DNA of 64,000 nt. It comes from [Erwinia] mediterraneensis. GTDB lineage: Bacteria > Pseudomonadota > Gammaproteobacteria > Enterobacterales > Enterobacteriaceae. The notes below the pieces were generated by a model, which ran no database searches, was not told where the DNA came from, and was given only the letters and a program-made list of their open reading frames with translations. Each line of letters begins with the position of its first letter. Position 1 is the first letter of the stretch. Shown piece by piece: positions 18,031-28,089 of this stretch. The position numbers and the translations under genes are program-made. The stretch covers positions 1-64,000 of the forward strand of contig NZ_LR026979.1 of assembly GCF_900604315.1 (NCBI RefSeq), given 5' to 3'.

Positions 18031-19608
18031 ATAAAAATAAATAATCTGAGTGTTGGATCACGGTTGGGCGCCGGGTTCGCACTCGTTCTGCTACTGCTTG
18101 TGATGATGGGAAGCAGTGCATTCTGGTTAACCCGGGGTAATGAACAAAGCGTTGATGATATGATCACCTGGCAGCTCAAAAAGGAACGCCTGGCCGGAGA
18201 ATGGAGCAGTATCATTGATAAAAATAATGGTCTTGCTATGAGCACCACTGACCCACAGCTTCGCGCTGAAGTTATTACGGTCATGGATCAGGAGACGGCA
18301 AAAGCGACAGAAGTCTTTGAAAAACTCAGCCCTTTATTGCAGCTTGCCGAGGGTAAACGTTTGTTGAACGCTGCACTGGCAGCTCGTCAGAAATATCGCG
18401 CATTACGGACGGAAGGTCTGGAACTGGCGAAAAAGGGAATGTATGAACAGACAGGGAATTTCCTGCAGGGAAAATTTTATCCGGCTACCGGCGAATACAG
18501 CAAAACCCTTCAGGCGATGGCTGATTATCAAATGAAACTTATTGATGAAAAATACAAAAAAGTCAGTAAGGATTCATACACCTCACAAATGATAATTATC
18601 ATCTTCATTATTACCAGTATTGTGCCGGGCACCCTGATCGCCTGGTTTATTACGCGCAGCATTACTCAGCCAAAGGCCAGAACTGTTGATGTTGCAGGAA
18701 AAGTTTCCGCTGGCGACCTGAGGGTCGATGTGCAAGTACATTCCCGCGATGAACTCGGCCAGTTGATGCACTCCCTGAAAGAGATGGTGCGTGCGCTGGG
18801 CACCACGGTCAGCAAGGTGCACAGCGGCGCGGAGAGCATCGCCTTCGCTTCTGATGATATCGATGCCGGGAACCGCGACCTGGCTTCCCGCACCGAAGAG
18901 CAGGCCGCCAGCGTGGAAGAAACCGCCGCCACCCTGGAGCAGCTGACGTCGACCATTAAAAACACGGCCCAGAACGCCCATCGTGTGAACGATCTGTTCA
19001 GCGAAGCCGGTGAAGTGATCAGCAGTAACAGCCGACGCATGCACGATGTATCTTCCCGCATGCAGGACATTAATGCGGCAGCGCAGAAGATGACCGATAT
19101 CATCACCGTGATTGAAGGTATCGCCTTCCAGACCAATATCCTGGCGCTCAACGCCGCCGTGGAAGCGGCCCGTGCTGGCGAGCAGGGTCGTGACTTTGCG
19201 GTAGTGGCCGGTGAGGTGCGCACCCTGGCGCAGCGCAGTTCCACCTCAGCAAAAGAGATCCGCGACATTACTGGCACCACTATCAATAAAATCACCGGTG
19301 GTCGTCAAGTGGTGAACGATGCGGACAAAGAGATGCAGGATATTGTTGAAAAAGTCGCTCAGGTACAGCAGCTGGTGGATGAGATCGCCCGCGCCAGCAC
19401 CGAGCAGAGTGACGGCATCAGCCAGATCAATGTGGCGATGGGCCAGATTGACACCACCACTCAGCAGAACGCCTCGCTGGTGAAAGAGTCCTCCGCCGCT
19501 ACCGGCTCGCTGAAAGAGCAGGTACGCATTCTTCTGGAAAGCATCAAGACCTTCACGCTGCTGGATACCCATGACCTGCCCCAGGCAGAGAAAAAGCGGA
19601 GCCCGTAA
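18031..19608 (+). CDS. Methyl-accepting chemotaxis protein, non-standard start
   Basis: A membrane chemoreceptor. TM1 ([20 protein letters not shown]) is followed by a periplasmic helical bundle of about 150 residues, TM2 ([20 protein letters not shown]), a HAMP domain and the long signalling hairpin with [20 protein letters not shown]. The usual start of this family is M-K-I-N-N-L-S-V-G. Here that first codon is ATA at 18031, with AGGAG 5 bp upstream, so the gene either starts at ATA or uses the ATG at 18004 (adds 9 aa, no ribosome site). At the hairpin tip GR-D-FAVV replaces GR-G-FAVV (codon 19192-19194). No C-terminal NWETF-like pentapeptide. Confidence 0.85.
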   Translation: MKINNLSVGSRLGAGFALVLLLLVMMGSSAFWLTRGNEQSVDDMITWQLKKERLAGEWSSIIDKNNGLAMSTTDPQLRAEVITVMDQETAKATEVFEKLSPLLQLAEGKRLLNAALAARQKYRALRTEGLELAKKGMYEQTGNFLQGKFYPATGEYSKTLQAMADYQMKLIDEKYKKVSKDSYTSQMIIIIFIITSIVPGTLIAWFITRSITQPKARTVDVAGKVSAGDLRVDVQVHSRDELGQLMHSLKEMVRALGTTVSKVHSGAESIAFASDDIDAGNRDLASRTEEQAASVEETAATLEQLTSTIKNTAQNAHRVNDLFSEAGEVISSNSRRMHDVSSRMQDINAAAQKMTDIITVIEGIAFQTNILALNAAVEAARAGEQGRDFAVVAGEVRTLAQRSSTSAKEIRDITGTTINKITGGRQVVNDADKEMQDIVEKVAQVQQLVDEIARASTEQSDGISQINVAMGQIDTTTQQNASLVKESSAATGSLKEQVRILLESIKTFTLLDTHDLPQAEKKRSP

Positions 19609-19686
19609 AGGCGCCGCGGACAGCGAAAAAAGCGGACCTCGTCCTGACGACAACCAGTAACGCCAACCGGGAAACCTTTTAACCCC

Positions 19687-19711
19687 GTGTCCCGCGCACT
19701 GCGCGGGACAC
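19687..19711. terminator. Hairpin between convergent MCP and araC genes
   Basis: GTGTCCCGCGC and GCGCGGGACAC around ACT, a perfect 11-bp stem. It probably serves both convergent genes. Confidence 0.6.
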
Positions 19712-19726
19712 TGCTCCCTGCAAACG

Positions 19727-20641
19727 TTATGGCCGGTTATCAGGGACGCGTTTTGATCTGCGGCCATACTGACCCGGCGTAGTGCCGGTAACACGTTTAA
19801 ACGCCTTGCCAAAGGCGCTCTCAGATTCATAACCCAGAGTAGTTGCTATCTGTGAGAGAGAATCGGCGGTATTTTCCAGCCGCTCTTTTGCCAGCAACAT
19901 GCGCCAGCGCGTCAGATATTCCACAGGCGGCATACCCACAATCTGCCGAAAGCGCAGCGCAAAGATCGAGCGTGACATGCCGGCATATTTCGCCAGTGAT
20001 GCCAGCGTCCAGGGATAACCGGGATCGCTCTGCATAGCGCTGATTGCGCAGCTTAACTGTTTATCAGCCAGGGCGAAGAGCCATCCTTTACCACTGTTAT
20101 CCTGATCGCTGATATACAGGCGCAGCGCCTGTACCAGCAACATATAAGCCAGCTGCTGAATAATCAGCGTGCTGCCCGGCTGGGGATTGCGCACCTCTTC
20201 CGCCATGCGCTCCAGCGACCAGCGCATAATCCTCTTATCTGCCATCTTCTGGATATGAACCACCGGCGGCAGCGAATCCAGCAGAAGATCGGCAGGATAC
20301 CCGGTCAGCATAAAGTGGCCGCCGACCAGAAAACAGCCCGCATTGTCTTTGTCACTGGCCAGGCGGTCACGCAGCTGCGTGAAGTCCTCTGGCGCTGCCT
20401 GCAAATCTGTCGCCAGACAGAAGGCGGGTCCCGGCGGCAGCAGATAACACTCGCCTGCGGTCAGCAGCAGCGGCTGCTCAATACCTGACACCGTTAGCCA
20501 GCATTGCCCGTTGACTACGGCATAACATTTAATGCCCGCATGTTGTGGCCACTGAATCGCCCTGTGGTGTGCGATAGCAACGCCGCCAGAGACATAACTC
20601 TGCGGTTTCAGTAATGCCAGTACGCCTGAGAGTGGATCCAT
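19727..20641 (-). CDS. AraC family regulator with cupin_6 N-terminal domain
   Basis: A 304-aa activator-type regulator. Residues 1-190 fit the cupin_6 sensor domain (MDPLSGVLALL..., LLLTAGECYLLPPG, CFLVGGHFML). The C-terminal double HTH covers about 200-300: WTLASLAKYAGMSRSIFALRFRQIVG, then IATTLGYESESAFGKAFKRVTGTTPGQY. It is divergent from the SDR-type epimerase at 20765, which it most likely controls. Such pairs are frequent in proteobacteria. The inducer is unknown. Confidence 0.9.
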   Translation of the reverse strand: MDPLSGVLALLKPQSYVSGGVAIAHHRAIQWPQHAGIKCYAVVNGQCWLTVSGIEQPLLLTAGECYLLPPGPAFCLATDLQAAPEDFTQLRDRLASDKDNAGCFLVGGHFMLTGYPADLLLDSLPPVVHIQKMADKRIMRWSLERMAEEVRNPQPGSTLIIQQLAYMLLVQALRLYISDQDNSGKGWLFALADKQLSCAISAMQSDPGYPWTLASLAKYAGMSRSIFALRFRQIVGMPPVEYLTRWRMLLAKERLENTADSLSQIATTLGYESESAFGKAFKRVTGTTPGQYGRRSKRVPDNRP

Positions 20642-20764
20642 AGCATTTCCAGACGAATGAACCAGAAAACGCGACTATAGAACATTGTTCGTCTCACTGA
20701 CAGTGTTTACAGTCCCCGACAACAGGCAGCAAAAGCTGTCTCTTACTGTAACGGGGGCCATATC

Positions 20765-21652
20765 ATGCGTATTTTTGTTACCGGCGCGACCGGGTTTGTC
20801 GGTTCCGCGGTTGTACGTGAGCTTATCAACGCCGGGCATCAGGTGGTGGGACTTGCCCGTACGCAAGCCAGTGCGCAACAGCTGATCTCTTCTGGCGCCG
20901 CTGTCCATCAGGGTGATCTGACGGATATTGCCAGCCTGCAACGTGGTGCAGCGCTGGCGGATGGCATAATTCATACCGGCTTCAATCATGACTTCTCCCG
21001 CTTCCGGGAAAGTTGTGAGCAGGACCGGCAGGCGATCGAGGCGATGGGCGCAGCGCTTGAGGGATCGGACCGTCCTTTCATTGTGACGTCGGGCGTGATA
21101 CTCGGGTCACGCGGCAACGGCGCGCCTGCTACGGAAGCGTATTTTAATGCTGACAGCTTAATCCCGCGTAAAGCGACAGAATTAGCCGCTGACGCGGTGG
21201 CGCAACGCGGCGTCAGGGTATCGGTGGTGCGCCTGCCGCAGGTGCATAATACGCTGAAACAGGGACTCATCAGTGAACTGATCCAGCTGGCCAGACAAAC
21301 CGGCATTTCCGCTTACCGGGAGGACGGGCTTAACCGCTGGTCAGCAGTACATATCAGTGATGCGGCGCGTCTTTATCGCCTGGCGCTGGAGCAGTCGGAC
21401 CCGGGCAGGCGCTATCATGCGGTGGCGGAAGAAGGTATTGCGCTGCGTGCCCTGGCTGAAGTAACCGGTCGCGGACTGGGTATCCCTGCGGTTAGCCTGA
21501 CGGCGGAACAGGCAACGGCACATTTTGGCTGGCTTAACAGCTTTATCAGCCATGATATGTCCGCCAGCAGTTTGCTGACGCAGCAACTGCTGGGCTGGCA
21601 ACCGCAGGGACCTTCGCTGATTGCCGATCTTGAGCAGATGCGCTACCGCTAA
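20765..21652 (+). CDS. NAD-dependent epimerase/dehydratase-type SDR
   Basis: A 295-aa extended or atypical SDR. The Rossmann motif is GATGFVGSAVV (residues 7-17); HQGDLTD follows the third strand. VTSGVILGSRG replaces the usual Ser loop and no clear Tyr-x-x-x-Lys is seen near residue 135, so it may act as a reductase of the NmrA/YwnB kind or bind NADP without epimerase chemistry. It is divergent from the cupin_6 AraC regulator. A terminator (GCGCGAGGC-type hairpin, 21668-21695) follows. Confidence 0.8.
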   Translation: MRIFVTGATGFVGSAVVRELINAGHQVVGLARTQASAQQLISSGAAVHQGDLTDIASLQRGAALADGIIHTGFNHDFSRFRESCEQDRQAIEAMGAALEGSDRPFIVTSGVILGSRGNGAPATEAYFNADSLIPRKATELAADAVAQRGVRVSVVRLPQVHNTLKQGLISELIQLARQTGISAYREDGLNRWSAVHISDAARLYRLALEQSDPGRRYHAVAEEGIALRALAEVTGRGLGIPAVSLTAEQATAHFGWLNSFISHDMSASSLLTQQLLGWQPQGPSLIADLEQMRYR

Positions 21653-21667
21653 CCGGCAGACCATAAA

Positions 21668-21695
21668 CCAAAAACCCGGCGCGAGGCCGGGTTTC
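21668..21695 (+). terminator. Terminator after the SDR gene
   Basis: AACCCGGC / GCCGGGTT stem with a short loop, followed by TCTGTTTC. Confidence 0.75.
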
Positions 21696-21708
21696 TGTTT
21701 CGTTTTCT

Positions 21709-22100
21709 TTATGCAGCTTTTAACGTACTCCGTTGTTTTTCATAGCTAATTTTACGCTCTTCCACTACCGCAACAATCGCCATCAGGCTGATACAGCTGA
21801 TTGCGGCCGTATCCAGAGCGGCGATAATGCCCACCCAACCGGTCAGGTCAAATCCCTGGCGGCTGTATTCGCCCGCTAAACCACAGCCGTTGTCAGTGAT
21901 AATACCTGCAGGCTCTCCTCTTGTTGCCATCCGCGCATCACCACCCGGCTCGCGTTGGCATGTCTGATGATATTATTGAATCCCTCCTGACAGAGTCGAA
22001 ACAGGGTGTCGCGTAAACCTTCGCTCAGGCTATCTTCATCAATTTCCCACAGGAGGAGAGCAGGTGGCTGTGCAGATGTTTCCGCACATCCTTTTGTCTG
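21709..22100 (-). pseudogene. Sensor histidine kinase remnant fused to a membrane-protein tail
   Basis: Read on the reverse strand, 22060 to 21925 gives [30 protein letters not shown], in two pieces a HisKA_3/HATPase N-box like that of NarX or UhpB. After a frameshift the G1 box appears as [10 protein letters not shown]. The reading then runs into [22 protein letters not shown] and a basic tail. That part is a hydrophobic segment, perhaps the end of an MFS transporter, joined by deletion. There is no phosphoacceptor domain or sensor part. It is clearly a degraded gene. Confidence 0.6.
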
Positions 22101-22114
22101 CCGTCAGGGGGTAG

Positions 22115-22930
22115 TTAGCCGCGTTCTGACTGTTGTTCGGCAAATGCCAGCGCGCACTCTAACATCGCCGTCAGGGGTTTCTGCAGATCGGCTGCCTGAC
22201 TGGCGCTCCACGGCCAGGGGGGCGCTTCTGTCATATAGGCGCTTTGTGTCAGCTCCATCTGAATCGCATGGATACCCTGTGCGGGCGCACCGTAATGACG
22301 GGTGATGTAACCACCTTTATATCTGCCGTTTTCGACCGCTGTGAAGGGCGCACTGGCGCGTGCAATATCAGCGATGCGTTTCTGGAATTCAGGGCTGCAG
22401 CTGCCCCCCTTGTTGGTACCGATACTGAAATCCGGTAGTTTCCCCTCAAAGAATTGCGGCAGTACTGAACGGATCGAATGCGCGTCCCACAGAACCACGG
22501 CGGGAAACTGCTGACGCAGCTCGACCAGCGTGGCTGCCAGTTTGTCATGCCAGGGTTGCCAGTAACGCTCACGGCGCGCCGCTATTTCTGCCGCAGAGGG
22601 CTCAGCGCCCGCCAGATAGACGGCCCCGCCATCAAAGCGCGTCACCGGGCATAAACCGGTGGTGGCCTGTCCCGGATAAAGGGATTGATCGTCCGGCGGG
22701 CGGTTTAAATCCACCACATAACGCGACCAGGTAGCCTGCAGCACCGACGCCCCCATGGCATGAGCAAAAGCATACAGCTTTTCAATATGCCAGTCGGTAT
22801 CAGGTACACCCTGCGCTTCCGGTGTCAGCCGTTGCGCAATATCTGGCGGTACGGCGGTTCCCGTATGCGGCATGGTGATCAACAGCGGCTTTGTGCCACG
22901 GGAGAAAATATAATCACTGGATTCAGACAT
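22115..22930 (-). CDS. hutG: N-formylglutamate deformylase
   Basis: A 271-aa enzyme that splits N-formyl-L-glutamate into formate and glutamate, the last step of the five-step histidine route. PLLITMPHTG near the N-terminus, VVLWDAHSIRS and YKGGYITRHYG are signatures of the HutG2/FGase family; the His and Asp in these segments bind the metal. It follows hutF after 2 bp on the same strand, and both lie in one apparent operon with an ABC transporter. The first histidine-degrading genes are not in this window. Confidence 0.92.
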   Translation of the reverse strand: MSESSDYIFSRGTKPLLITMPHTGTAVPPDIAQRLTPEAQGVPDTDWHIEKLYAFAHAMGASVLQATWSRYVVDLNRPPDDQSLYPGQATTGLCPVTRFDGGAVYLAGAEPSAAEIAARRERYWQPWHDKLAATLVELRQQFPAVVLWDAHSIRSVLPQFFEGKLPDFSIGTNKGGSCSPEFQKRIADIARASAPFTAVENGRYKGGYITRHYGAPAQGIHAIQMELTQSAYMTEAPPWPWSASQAADLQKPLTAMLECALAFAEQQSERG

Positions 22931-22932
22931 GG

Positions 22933-24324
22933 TTACTCCTGAGTCAGGGTCGAAAGCACCCTTTTACGCACGGCGGCGATGCCTGTGCTGTTTGCATCTT
23001 GTGCGGCCACACCGGCGTCTTTACGCAGCTTGCCTGCCGTCCAGACGCGACGGATGGCAGACTGGCGTGAACTGGCAAACAGATGCGCCGCAAGAATTGC
23101 CTGTGGATTCAGGCCGGCAAGCACGGGGTGGTTGCCATCCAGCTCCACAAAATCGGCACGCTGCTGGCACTGGATCCCGGCAATTGGTCGTCCTGAAGCC
23201 TGTGCGCCTCCCTGTAACGCCTGGCGATAAAGATAGCTGGCGACATCGGGCTCCTGCGCATCGCAGCAGAGATTACGTTGACGATGCAGTAAGCGCTGAG
23301 AATATTCGAGTTGCAGTAACTCCTCAGCCGCATTCACCGCAATATGGCTGTCCGAGCCAATGCCCCAGCGCCCGTTGTGGCGTTGCCACTGTACGAAGTC
23401 GAAGATGCCATCGCCCAGGTTGGCTTCCGTCGTCGGGCACAAACCAATCACGGCGCCGCTGGCTGCGGCACGTTGATATTCACGATCATCCATATGGGTG
23501 GCATGGATCAGACACCAGCGGGCATCCACTGCAAAGTTATCCAGTAACCACGCGACCGGTCTTTTGCCGCTCCAGGCCAGGCAATCTTCCACCTCTTTTA
23601 TCTGCTCGGAGACATGAATGTGTACCGGTGCGCTGGGATCGATGGCATGGATCTGCGCCAGCAGCTGATGCAGATCCGCAGGAGTCACGGCACGAAGGGA
23701 ATGCGGCGCGATGCCCAGCTTCACACCAGCGGCACGACATAAGGGATAGAGTTGTTGCCACAGCGCGAGAAACGCGTCTGCCGAGTGGGTAAAGCGACGC
23801 TGGTGTTCCTCGGGCGGCAGGCTGCCAAAGCCGCTGTTTTGATACAGCACCGGTAACAGCGTCATCCCCATACCCGTTTTTTGCGCTGCGCGCAGCAACG
23901 CCTGGCTCATGGCCATGGGATCAGGATAAAACTGACCGTCCGGTTGATGGTGCACATAATGGAATTCACAGACGGAGGTATAGCCTGCTTCCAGCATTTC
24001 CTGATAAAGCTGACAGGCAATCACTTCCAGCTGTTCCGGAGTGATTTGGCGGGCAAAGGCATACATCAGCTTGCGCCAGCTCCAGAAGCTGTCGGCCTGG
24101 TGCTGACGAAACTCCGTTAATCCGGCAAATACGCGCTGAAAAGCGTGTGAATGCAGATTTGGCATTCCCGGCAGCAGCCAGTCAGCACAGGCTACGTCCG
24201 CAGCTGGCTGTTGGCCACTGGAGACGTCGGTGATCATCCCTTCCTCATTCCAGGTAATCAGCACATCCGCTTGCCATCCCTGTTCAAGCCACACCTGCCG
24301 GGCAAAAAGCTGGTTAGTTGTCAT
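22933..24324 (-). CDS. hutF: Formimidoylglutamate deiminase
   Basis: A 463-aa amidohydrolase that deaminates N-formimidoyl-glutamate to N-formylglutamate and ammonia. The metal site is in MPNLHSHAFQR (near residue 55), with VHIHVSEQ and LIHATHMDD downstream, and GIGSDSHIAVNAAEEL near the C-terminus. Its product is the substrate of HutG next door. Length is normal for the family (about 450). The start at 24324 gives MTTNQLFARQVWL, a usual N-terminus. Confidence 0.93.
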   Translation of the reverse strand: MTTNQLFARQVWLEQGWQADVLITWNEEGMITDVSSGQQPAADVACADWLLPGMPNLHSHAFQRVFAGLTEFRQHQADSFWSWRKLMYAFARQITPEQLEVIACQLYQEMLEAGYTSVCEFHYVHHQPDGQFYPDPMAMSQALLRAAQKTGMGMTLLPVLYQNSGFGSLPPEEHQRRFTHSADAFLALWQQLYPLCRAAGVKLGIAPHSLRAVTPADLHQLLAQIHAIDPSAPVHIHVSEQIKEVEDCLAWSGKRPVAWLLDNFAVDARWCLIHATHMDDREYQRAAASGAVIGLCPTTEANLGDGIFDFVQWQRHNGRWGIGSDSHIAVNAAEELLQLEYSQRLLHRQRNLCCDAQEPDVASYLYRQALQGGAQASGRPIAGIQCQQRADFVELDGNHPVLAGLNPQAILAAHLFASSRQSAIRRVWTAGKLRKDAGVAAQDANSTGIAAVRKRVLSTLTQE

Positions 24325-24351
24325 AAATAGTTCTCTGTTTGGCCACTGGCA

Positions 24352-25128
24352 CTATTGTCGGGTTAATACGGCGTTCAGAAACTGACGGGTACGTTCGCTT
24401 TGCGGCGCGCTGAAGATCTGTTGCGGCGGGCCCGCTTCAACAATACCGCCGCCATCCATTACCACCACTACATCAGCCACTTCTCGCGCAAACCCCATTT
24501 CATGCGTTACCACCATCATGGTCATCCCTTCGCGCGCCAGCATTTTCATCACCTGCAGCACCTCGCCGACCAGCTCCGGATCGAGCGCTGAGGTCGGTTC
24601 ATCAAATAACATCACCGAAGGCGACATCGCCAGAGCACGGCTGATGGCAACACGTTGCTTCTGGCCGCCAGAGAGGTTTCCCGGCATAGCATGAGCCTTG
24701 CTGCTTAAACCGACCTTTTCCAGCAGTGACAGAGCGTTGCGTTGTGCGCTGGCTTTATCGATGTTGCGCAGCATTACCGGCGCCACGCACAGGTTTTCCA
24801 GCACCGAAAGATGGGGAAACAGGTTAAATGACTGAAAAACCATGCCCACTTCTTTACGTAATTCATTAAGCTGCTTTTCAGGCAGCGGTTTACCGTCACG
24901 GATTAAAGGCTTTCCACACAGGGTAATATCGCCGCGTTCGGGAAGCTCCAGGCCATTACAGCAGCGTAAGAAAGTGCTTTTTCCTGAGCCGCTGGGACCA
25001 ATGACAACAATGACCTGACCAGGCAGCACATCAAAGTCGATGCCATCGAGGACTTTGTTGCTGCCAAAGCTTTTATGTAAATCACGGATACTGATCCGGG
25101 GAAGGATGTGCGTATCGGGCTGTGTCAT
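24352..25128 (-). CDS. Polar amino acid ABC transporter, ATP-binding subunit
   Basis: A 258-aa ATPase of the PAAT/GlnQ-HisP type. Walker A is GPSGSGKST, the signature is LSGGQKQR, Walker B is VMLFDEP, followed by the H-loop VVTHEMGF. It drives import through the adjacent permease and binding protein. The start overlaps the permease stop (ATGA). Its place between hutF and the permease suggests that the transported solute is histidine or formimidoyl-glutamate; this is inferred from context. Confidence 0.95.
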   Translation of the reverse strand: MTQPDTHILPRISIRDLHKSFGSNKVLDGIDFDVLPGQVIVVIGPSGSGKSTFLRCCNGLELPERGDITLCGKPLIRDGKPLPEKQLNELRKEVGMVFQSFNLFPHLSVLENLCVAPVMLRNIDKASAQRNALSLLEKVGLSSKAHAMPGNLSGGQKQRVAISRALAMSPSVMLFDEPTSALDPELVGEVLQVMKMLAREGMTMMVVTHEMGFAREVADVVVVMDGGGIVEAGPPQQIFSAPQSERTRQFLNAVLTRQ

Positions 25129-25802
25129 TACTGGACTCCCCGCTGATGATGACGTTTTTCAAAATGACGTAGCGCAAACACGGTGATCCCGGTGAGGACA
25201 AAATAGATCACTGCAATAACCAGGTAGGTTTCCAGATCACGATAGGTGTTGCTGATAATGGTATTGCCCTGCTGCATCACATCGTGAATAGTGATCAGTG
25301 ATACCAGCGCAGAGTTTTTAATCAGCGCGATAAACTCGTTGCCCAGCGGCGGCAGCATTCTCACCAGCGCCTGCGGCAGAATGATTTTCACCATTGCCTG
25401 CCGGGACGACATACCCAGCGAGCGCGCGGCCTCATTCTGTCCGCGTTCGACCGAGAGAATGGCGCCGCGCACGATCTCAGAGATGTAAGCGGATGAGTAA
25501 AGCCCCAGCCCGATCACGCCACAAAAAAAGGAAGGCAGCATCACCCCTAAGCGCGGCAGGCCGTAATACCAGATGAAGAGCTGCACCAGCAGGGGCGTAC
25601 CCCGGATCAGCGCCACGTAAGCATTAAACAGCGTGTAAACCACGCGTCGCTGCGGGTTAATCCTTGCGACCCCAATTCCCAGGCCCAGCAGACAACCCAG
25701 CAGCAACGCCAGCAGCGTAATTTCTATCGTCACCAGCGTTCCCGCCAGCAGCGCATCGCTGCTGGCCAGCACCGGCGCAAAATCGAGATCAAAACTCATC
25801 AT
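25128..25802 (-). CDS. Polar amino acid ABC transporter, permease
   Basis: A 224-aa HisM/GlnP-type membrane protein with about five membrane segments. The EAA loop is [22 protein letters not shown]. The segment [18 protein letters not shown] is typical for the family. Only one permease gene is present, so it probably acts as a homodimer. It lies between the binding-protein and ATPase genes in the same operon. Confidence 0.95.
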   Translation of the reverse strand: MMSFDLDFAPVLASSDALLAGTLVTIEITLLALLLGCLLGLGIGVARINPQRRVVYTLFNAYVALIRGTPLLVQLFIWYYGLPRLGVMLPSFFCGVIGLGLYSSAYISEIVRGAILSVERGQNEAARSLGMSSRQAMVKIILPQALVRMLPPLGNEFIALIKNSALVSLITIHDVMQQGNTIISNTYRDLETYLVIAVIYFVLTGITVFALRHFEKRHHQRGVQ

Positions 25803-25833
25803 ATGTCCTGTAATAACCCACGATAATCAGGGA

Positions 25834-26589
25834 TCAGTTCGCCTGGGTCGGGAACCACTTATCAACCAGTTGCTGCCAGGTGCCGTCTGCTTTGAGCTGT
25901 TCCAGCGCCGTGTTCATCTCCGTGACCAGAGAGGACTGATCTTTGCGCACCGCAATACCGTATTCCTCAGTGGTCAGCGACTCCGGCAGGATTTTCACCC
26001 CACCGCGCGTTCTGGCGTACTGGAAAGCCGCCGGCTTTCCAGTGACGGCAGCGTCAACACGACCAATACTGACCAGGTTGAACATCTGCTGGTTTTTCTC
26101 GACCTCAACCCTTTGCACCTCTGGCATGTTAGTGCGCAACCATTCCACCGATTTCGTACCTGTTTGCACGCTCACTTTCTTGCCGCTTAAGTCAGCAGGG
26201 GCATTGATGCTGTTATTCCCTTCTTTCACCATCGCCACCAGGCCACCCGCCAGATACGGCTGCGTAAAATTGACCACCTGAGCGCGTTCCGGCGTGATAT
26301 AGATGCCTGAGACCGCAATGTCGGCGCGCCCTGCCGTCAGGCTGGGGATAAGGCCTTTAAAATCGACATTGGTCCATTGCACCGGGCGATCCAGTTTCTT
26401 TGCAATCGCTTCAGTCAGTTCAATATCAAATCCGACCATCTTCTGGTTTTCGATAAATTCCATCGGCGGAAAAGTGGCGTCAGTAACGGCTCTGATAGGG
26501 GCTCCGGCGGCAATACCCATCGCTGGCAGTGTCAATAAACTCATCAGAAACAACGCGTTTTTAGCGGTAGATTTAATAGCTGACTTCAT
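25834..26589 (-). CDS. Polar amino acid ABC transporter, substrate-binding protein
   Basis: A 251-aa periplasmic binding protein with a signal peptide (about 27 residues, cleaved near GIAAGAP). The SBP_bac_3 signatures are ATFPPMEF and GFDIELTEAIAKKL, with ADIAVSGIYITPER binding-site residues. It follows the IclR gene on the same strand after 21 bp, so it is likely part of one iclR-sbp-permease-ATPase-hutF-hutG transcript. Ligand not known; the hut context points to histidine-pathway compounds. Confidence 0.93.
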   Translation of the reverse strand: MKSAIKSTAKNALFLMSLLTLPAMGIAAGAPIRAVTDATFPPMEFIENQKMVGFDIELTEAIAKKLDRPVQWTNVDFKGLIPSLTAGRADIAVSGIYITPERAQVVNFTQPYLAGGLVAMVKEGNNSINAPADLSGKKVSVQTGTKSVEWLRTNMPEVQRVEVEKNQQMFNLVSIGRVDAAVTGKPAAFQYARTRGGVKILPESLTTEEYGIAVRKDQSSLVTEMNTALEQLKADGTWQQLVDKWFPTQAN

Positions 26590-26610
26590 GCTCAGTTCCT
26601 CTGGTCAAAA

Positions 26611-27402
26611 TTAACAATGGAAAGCCGGGCTGGCGGATAAAAAGGTGGTGTTCAGACTGTTATGAATATGTTCAGCGGCTGCCCTGGTCGCCTCGATCAG
26701 CGCCTGTTGGCGGTTTGCCGCACGTAACGAAGGTGCCATCAGACTCAGCGCACCCAGTAAATAACGCTCCCGGGTCAACAAAGGTACGCTGACGCCCCAG
26801 ACGCCTTCATCCACTTCGCTGTCACTGCAGGCGTAGCCCTGCTGCCGGATGGTTTCCAGCTCCTGCTGGCGTTCGGCACGGACAAACATATCCGGGTAGG
26901 TTGAGGTCAGGATTTGCTGACTGATCGCAGGCGCAAGGTGTGCTAATAAACATTTGGCGGTAGCGCCACGGTGTAAAGGCAGGCTGCGTCCTTTTTCAAA
27001 AGAACAGCGTAAAGACTGACGCGGTTCAAGCATGCTAATGCAAACCGCTTCACGCTGCATCGCCACCGTTACCGCAACGGTTTCGTTGGTCTGCTCAAGC
27101 AACATCTGCATCGCCTCCTGGGCGTGTTGCGCCAGCAGCGTCACGGCGTCGAAATTAAGGGACAACTGTAAACAGGCCGGTCCCGGCGCGTAGAGTTTGT
27201 CAACTTCCAGAATAAATCCCCAGCGCCGTAATGAGGCCAACAGACGATAGAGCGTACTTTTGGTCAGGCCTGACGCGGCCATCAGCTCACTGGCACTGAC
27301 CGGATGGCCGTAGCTGGCCACTAAACGCAGCACCAGGAGGACACGTTCTGAGGTCGCCACGGGTTCTACCGCATCATGCTTTTCATGTTTGCTGTGAGTC
27401 AT
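26611..27402 (-). CDS. IclR family transcriptional regulator
   Basis: A 263-aa regulator. The winged HTH covers about 18-80 (ASELMAASGLTKSTLYRLLASLRRWGFI). The effector domain follows, with LPLHRGATAKCLLAHL and VDEGVWGVSVPLLT as landmarks of the GAF-like fold. It is the first gene of the hut/ABC operon and probably senses a histidine-pathway compound. It differs from the usual HutC, which belongs to the GntR family. Confidence 0.9.
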   Translation of the reverse strand: MTHSKHEKHDAVEPVATSERVLLVLRLVASYGHPVSASELMAASGLTKSTLYRLLASLRRWGFILEVDKLYAPGPACLQLSLNFDAVTLLAQHAQEAMQMLLEQTNETVAVTVAMQREAVCISMLEPRQSLRCSFEKGRSLPLHRGATAKCLLAHLAPAISQQILTSTYPDMFVRAERQQELETIRQQGYACSDSEVDEGVWGVSVPLLTRERYLLGALSLMAPSLRAANRQQALIEATRAAAEHIHNSLNTTFLSASPAFHC

Positions 27403-28089
27403 GCTGAGCTCATTTTTGTCGCACCGTTATATTTTTATACAAGCAGCGACTGTGCCATGTCACAGGAAATTTATTCCCATTCTGCGGGAATATTTTTAAA
27501 AACAAACATATGCGCCCATTTTTTTATCTGTGGTGAAAAAATGTGCGGGTTATCGGGCTCTATTCCGGTGCCCTTTCAGGGTGCAGAAACGTCAAAACGG
27601 TGCATAAAATGCACAATGATGGCTCAGGAGGGAGTCTTCAGGGATGACAGGCCTCTGTTCTGACCCCGGCGTTAAGCGGGTAAGATCAGTGGAAATAAAA
27701 AAGACGCTAAATGGCCCTCTGCGGGTGGTTCTGAGCGTCAGCAAGGGCACTACGGGTTCTCGTCAGCAATTAACAACCTCAGCGCTAAAATGCAACGAAA
27801 CAGCTGACAACCTCTGGCCAGTTTGATAAGTTAATTTATCTGATTAAAAACACAGACGAAAAGCGCGATGACCATTGTGACTGATGTGCAGTTTAATTCT
27901 GATGTCCTTTTCCGGGCAGAGGGTACTGCGCAGCCAATATATCGCTTTTTCGCCATACATTGTCCCCCGCCCCCTTCTCCCGAAATCGCGTCCTGCTGAC
28001 AGGGCGCCGTTTAAACCGCTGGCGCGCAATAAATAACGTGGTGCGTACCGTGCCAGTGAATCACTGATTCAGGATTTCCGGAGATTTTC
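27403..28089. other. Spacer between iclR and the DMT exporter
   Basis: Nearly 690 bp without a credible gene. Short ORFs here lack ribosome sites and family resemblance. It must hold divergent promoters for the iclR-hut operon and the EamA gene. No operator stands out. Confidence 0.4.

Noticed and set aside
27376..27663. 95-aa ORF upstream of iclR
   Set aside because: It overlaps the iclR start, has no ribosome site and looks non-coding.
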